This document shows positions 15,491-18,437 of a stretch of DNA of 18,437 nucleotides, piece by piece; positions within the stretch are counted from its first letter, which is position 1; the number at the start of each line of letters is the position of its first letter. Below the pieces are notes generated by a model that saw only the letters and a list, made by a program, of their open reading frames with translations, was not told the origin of the DNA and did no database searches. Source of the DNA: Rhodospirillaceae bacterium (lineage in GTDB: Bacteria; Pseudomonadota; Alphaproteobacteria; UBA7985); contig PAFB01000013.1 in the NCBI GenBank assembly GCA_002700865.1, positions 1 to 18,437 of the forward strand, given 5' to 3'. The translations under genes were made by a program, and so were the position numbers.

Positions 15491-16387
15491 TTAACTCTCC
15501 AATCCGCTGGATTTTAAAACGTCCTTGATGTGGTCGTAGCCCATTTGGCTGTATTCCTTTGGCGGTGCCTTGGCCGGATCCTGTTCCGCCTCAACAACAA
15601 TCCAGCCGCTGTAATCCATATCCTTAAGAGCCTTACCCACCGCGTGGAAGTCGATACAGCCGTCGCCAGGAACAGTAAAGGCACCGCCGATGACGGCATC
15701 GAGGAATGAGCGCCAGTTGTCGCGCACATCGCTGACGACGTCTGGACGGATATCCTTGAAATGCACGTGATGCACACGGTCGCCCCAGCGGTTCAGCGTA
15801 GCCAATACATCGCCGCCGCCAAACAGCAAATGTCCGGTGTCAAAGCACAGACGCAAGGCGGCAGGGTCGGAGTATTCCATCAGCCAGTTTACATCGTCCT
15901 CAGATTCGATGATCGATCCCATGTGATGATGATAGGCAACGGGCATGCCTTGATCAGTCGACCACTTCGCCACCTCACTGAGCTTGACCGCATAGGCACG
16001 GATTTCATCGCGGGACAGGGTAGGGCGGTCGTTGACGGGAACGCCTTGATGACCCTGAATGGTATTCGAACACTCGGCATAGACGATACAAGGTGCCTCC
16101 AGCGCTTTGAACTGCTGCACCTGTTCCATGATTGCCGCAACTTCATCGGCGAAGTCGTTGATAAGTGTGGAGCCGGAGCACCAGCCTCCGCACAGGGCAA
16201 TGTCGTACTTGTCCAGATAGGCTTTGAGGCCGTCTGTATCCTTAGGCATACGCTGGCCCCGCTCGACGCCGGTGTAGCCAATCTCCCGACTTTCCTCGAG
16301 TGCCTGCTCCATGGTGTAATCGGATGTCAGGTCGGGAAGGTCATCGTTTTGCCAGGCAATCGGGCTGATGCCAATTTTGATGGTCAT
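15491..16387 (-). CDS. iolE: Myo-inosose-2 dehydratase IolE
   Basis: A 298-residue xylose-isomerase-like TIM barrel that dehydrates 2-keto-myo-inositol to the diketone used by IolD. The N-terminus KIGISPIAWQNDDLPDL (4-20) is the family signature. Metal-site residues are recognisable in AYHHHMG (151-157), CFDTGH (181-186), HVHFKDI (207-213) and VVEAEQDP (264-271). Length is typical. It begins 12 bases after iolD, and its Shine-Dalgarno AGGAAA overlaps the iolD stop, then runs two bases into the next dehydrogenase gene. It is clearly co-transcribed with iolD. Confidence 0.96.
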   Translation of the reverse strand: MTIKIGISPIAWQNDDLPDLTSDYTMEQALEESREIGYTGVERGQRMPKDTDGLKAYLDKYDIALCGGWCSGSTLINDFADEVAAIMEQVQQFKALEAPCIVYAECSNTIQGHQGVPVNDRPTLSRDEIRAYAVKLSEVAKWSTDQGMPVAYHHHMGSIIESEDDVNWLMEYSDPAALRLCFDTGHLLFGGGDVLATLNRWGDRVHHVHFKDIRPDVVSDVRDNWRSFLDAVIGGAFTVPGDGCIDFHAVGKALKDMDYSGWIVVEAEQDPAKAPPKEYSQMGYDHIKDVLKSSGLES

Positions 16388-16399
16388 GCGTACTTTTTC

Positions 16400-18268
16400 C
16401 TAAACACCGACGCGCTGATGCACGCGCCCGGCTTCGTGTTCTTCTTTGGCGGTGCGGACCTGCTCCCGCGGTGAGACTTCCGGAACACCCACGTCCCACC
16501 AGCTGTCTCCGCCGGTCCAGTCGTGCGACTGCACCCGGGTTGAGATGACCACGGTGCGATCTGCGCTGCGGGCTTTGGCAAAGGCGTCCTTGAGTTCGCT
16601 GATGGTGTCAACGTCGTACACGATCGCGCCCATGGCTGCCGCATGCGCGGCAAAGTCAGGCATGAAGGGTTCGACACCCTCTCCCAACCGACAATCCCGG
16701 ATCAGGTTGTTGAAGCTCTCACCGCCCTTGAAGTTCTGCAGACGATTGATCACCGCAAAGCCGCCGTTGTCGCAAACCAAGACAATCATTTTATGACCCG
16801 ACAAAACAGAGCTGTAGAGGTCGGAATTCATCATCATGTAGGAGCCATCGCCGACAAAGACGATCAATTCACCGTCTCCGGTTTTCGCTTCCGCATGGGC
16901 CATTGCGGCCCCCCAGCCGCCACTGATCTCGTACCCCATACAGGAGAAACCGTACTCGCAATCGTAGGAACGATGCGATTTCGTTAACCAGCCCTTGTTC
17001 ATCTCACCGGGCAAGCCGCCGGCGGCAGTGAGAACGGAGTCATCGGCAATGCTCATCTCGTTTACCGCGCCGACCACCTGGGCGTAGGTCGGGGTTTCGT
17101 TGTTGGGCATGCGGCGCTCGGCAAGGTAGGCACGCCATTCCTCCATGGCAGCCTGTGCCTGTTGCATCCGATCCGCTGGAGCTGCCCAATCGCCCATGGC
17201 GGCATCGAGTTCGGCGAGACAGGCTTTGGCATCTCCAACCACCGGCAAAGAGCGGTGCTTGTGCGCATCAAAAGCAGCGGTGTTGATGTTGATAAAGGTG
17301 ACGTTCTCGTCTTGAAAACAGGTCCAGGAGCCCGTGGTAAAGTCCTGCAACCTTGTCCCCACCAGCAGCACCACGTCAGCATCCTGCGCCATGGCGTTGC
17401 CCGCGCTGGAACCGGTCGGCCCAGTCAACCCAACGCCGTGGGCGTGGCTGTCCAGAACCGAGGTCTTGCCGGCAGTTGTTTCTGCAACCGGGATCCCGCG
17501 CCGCGCAGCAAAGTCGTTCAGCACAGTCTCTGCCTCGCTGTACAGTGTACCGCCGCCGGCGATGATCAGAGGCTTTTTCGCGGCTTTGAGCGCCTGTGCG
17601 GCGGCTTGGATCTGTGCAGCGTCCGCCCGGTTGCGCGGCATCCGCCATAGGCGTTTTTCAAAGAACACGCTTGGGAAGTCGTGGGCCTTAGCCTGCACAT
17701 CCTGGGGCAGACCGAGAAAGGCCGGTCCGCGGGTTGCCGGGTCAAGCATCGTTTGCAGCGCAGCGGGCAAAGTGGCCATCAGCTGCTCAGGGTGGGTCAC
17801 GCGGTCCCAGTACCGCACCACGGGCTTGAAGCAATCGTTCACAGTCAGGGTCGGATTACCGAAGTGTTCGACCTGCTGGAGTACCGGATCAGGCCGGCGG
17901 TTCTGAAATGTATCACCGGACAAGATCAGCAGCGGCAGGCGGTTGGCCATCGCAACCCCGGCGGCCGTGACCATATTGGTTGCCCCCGGTCCGACTGAGG
18001 ATGTCGCCACCATGATCCGGCGGCCGCGCTTTGCCTTGGCATAGGCAACCCCCGCCAGCGCCATGCCTTGCTCATTCTGGCCACGCCATGTCGGCAACTT
18101 GTCCTGTACCCGTTCGAGCGCCTCTGCCAGACACGTTACGTTGCCATGTCCGAAAATGCCAAACACCCCGGCGAAAATGGGCTCTTCATGGCCGTCATCG
18201 TGCTGGATGTGCTGAGCGGTCAGCCATTTGACTAGTGCTTGTGCCGTGGTCATACGCTCGAATTGCAT
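16400..18268 (-). CDS. iolD: 3D-(3,5/4)-trihydroxycyclohexane-1,2-dione acylhydrolase IolD
   Basis: A 622-residue thiamine-diphosphate enzyme that hydrolytically opens the inositol-derived ring diketone to 5-deoxy-glucuronate. RGQNEQGMA (62-70) contains the cofactor-activating Glu66. GDGSYMMMNSDLYS (473-486) with Asn501 forms the ThDP/magnesium motif. A central domain (about 215-355) and the C-terminal WWDVGVPEVS are typical. The open frame extends to an ATG at 18301, but ATG 18268 is chosen because AGGAG (18280-18276) lies 7 bases upstream and the family starts here. It is the first gene of the iolD-iolE-dehydrogenase-regulator operon, with a candidate operator 63 bases upstream. Confidence 0.95.
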   Translation of the reverse strand: MQFERMTTAQALVKWLTAQHIQHDDGHEEPIFAGVFGIFGHGNVTCLAEALERVQDKLPTWRGQNEQGMALAGVAYAKAKRGRRIMVATSSVGPGATNMVTAAGVAMANRLPLLILSGDTFQNRRPDPVLQQVEHFGNPTLTVNDCFKPVVRYWDRVTHPEQLMATLPAALQTMLDPATRGPAFLGLPQDVQAKAHDFPSVFFEKRLWRMPRNRADAAQIQAAAQALKAAKKPLIIAGGGTLYSEAETVLNDFAARRGIPVAETTAGKTSVLDSHAHGVGLTGPTGSSAGNAMAQDADVVLLVGTRLQDFTTGSWTCFQDENVTFININTAAFDAHKHRSLPVVGDAKACLAELDAAMGDWAAPADRMQQAQAAMEEWRAYLAERRMPNNETPTYAQVVGAVNEMSIADDSVLTAAGGLPGEMNKGWLTKSHRSYDCEYGFSCMGYEISGGWGAAMAHAEAKTGDGELIVFVGDGSYMMMNSDLYSSVLSGHKMIVLVCDNGGFAVINRLQNFKGGESFNNLIRDCRLGEGVEPFMPDFAAHAAAMGAIVYDVDTISELKDAFAKARSADRTVVISTRVQSHDWTGGDSWWDVGVPEVSPREQVRTAKEEHEAGRVHQRVGV

Positions 18269-18275
18269 GGGGTTA

Positions 18276-18280
18276 CTCCT
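18276..18280 (-). promoter_or_regulatory. Shine-Dalgarno deciding the iolD start
   Basis: AGGAG on the minus strand, 7 bases before the ATG at 18268-18266. It favours this start over the ATG at 18301, which would add 11 residues and include this site inside the gene. Confidence 0.65.
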
Positions 18281-18325
18281 CAGGTTCCAGGCCACCGGCA
18301 AAGGATCTCTTTCAAGGCCAAAACG

Positions 18326-18337
18326 GAATAAATATTC
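18326..18337. promoter_or_regulatory. Candidate IolR operator upstream of iolD
   Basis: GAATA-AA-TATTC is an inverted repeat with perfect 5-base arms. With flanking bases it reads GGAA-N6-TTCT (18325-18338), one base from the GGAA-N6-TTCC motif reported for Sinorhizobium IolR. Its centre is 63 bases from the iolD start. A CAGAATA half-site at 18354-18360, identical to an arm of the 12407-12422 palindrome, lies just upstream. Regulation by the local RpiR protein is inferred. Confidence 0.6.
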
Positions 18338-18437
18338 TGTTCGATGCTTTACACAGAATAAAAATAATGTTCAAACCCAAAGTACTGCGAAAGTGCGGTT
18401 TCCGCGCTGCGCATAACGGGCAGCTGGGAGGTTGCCT

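Noticed and set aside
14466..15494. Long plus-strand open frame opposite the Gfo/Idh gene
   Set aside because: The minus-strand protein has all cofactor and catalytic motifs; the opposite frame has none and is explained by codon bias.

Overview
This GC-rich window looks like an alphaproteobacterial chromosome, most likely Rhodobacterales (roseobacter-like). The reasons are an IolC kinase fused to a C-terminal DUF2090 aldolase-like domain, an RpiR/SIS regulator inside the inositol cluster, and a nearby GcvT-fused FAD oxidoreductase gene. The taxon is inferred from family and gene-order knowledge, not from a search.

About 7.6 to 18.3 kb is a myo-inositol catabolic locus. A minus-strand operon runs iolD (diketo-inositol hydrolase), iolE (2-keto-inositol dehydratase), a Gfo/Idh/MocA dehydrogenase and an RpiR-type regulator (probable iolR). 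iolG (inositol 2-dehydrogenase) lies alone on the plus strand, convergent with the regulator. Divergent from iolG, a second minus-strand series runs iolC-DUF2090, a separate IolC-like PfkB kinase, iolB (5-deoxyglucuronate isomerase) and a class II aldolase. Together these cover the route from inositol to a phosphorylated C6 deoxy-keto acid and its aldol cleavage. iolA (methylmalonate-semialdehyde dehydrogenase) and an inositol transporter are not in the window. The kinase and aldolase steps appear twice, once in the IolC-DUF2090 fusion and once as the stand-alone pair.

Matching AT-rich palindromes of the form GAATA-NN-TATTC occur about 53 to 63 bases upstream of iolG, iolC and iolD. They are close to the GGAA-N6-TTCC operator that I recall being reported for Sinorhizobium meliloti IolR, so they are good candidates for the control sites of the local RpiR protein.

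The left part (1 to 7.68 kb) is more mixed. It holds a cytoplasmic BisC/TorA-type molybdopterin oxidoreductase (+), a single-domain rhodanese (-), a classical SDR (+), a Tm-1-like/UPF0261 protein (-) and a dimethylglycine/sarcosine dehydrogenase-like FAD-GcvT gene (-). This last reading frame is broken by two in-frame stop codons (TAG at 6734-6736, TAA at 5213-5215), and the conserved C-terminal tail still reads on after the second. It is best called a pseudogene, unless sequence errors are responsible.

There are no RNA genes, insertion sequences or CRISPR arrays that I can support, and no gene-free stretch above 300 bases. The two window edges (1-178 and about 18340-18437) are short non-coding or undetermined stretches.
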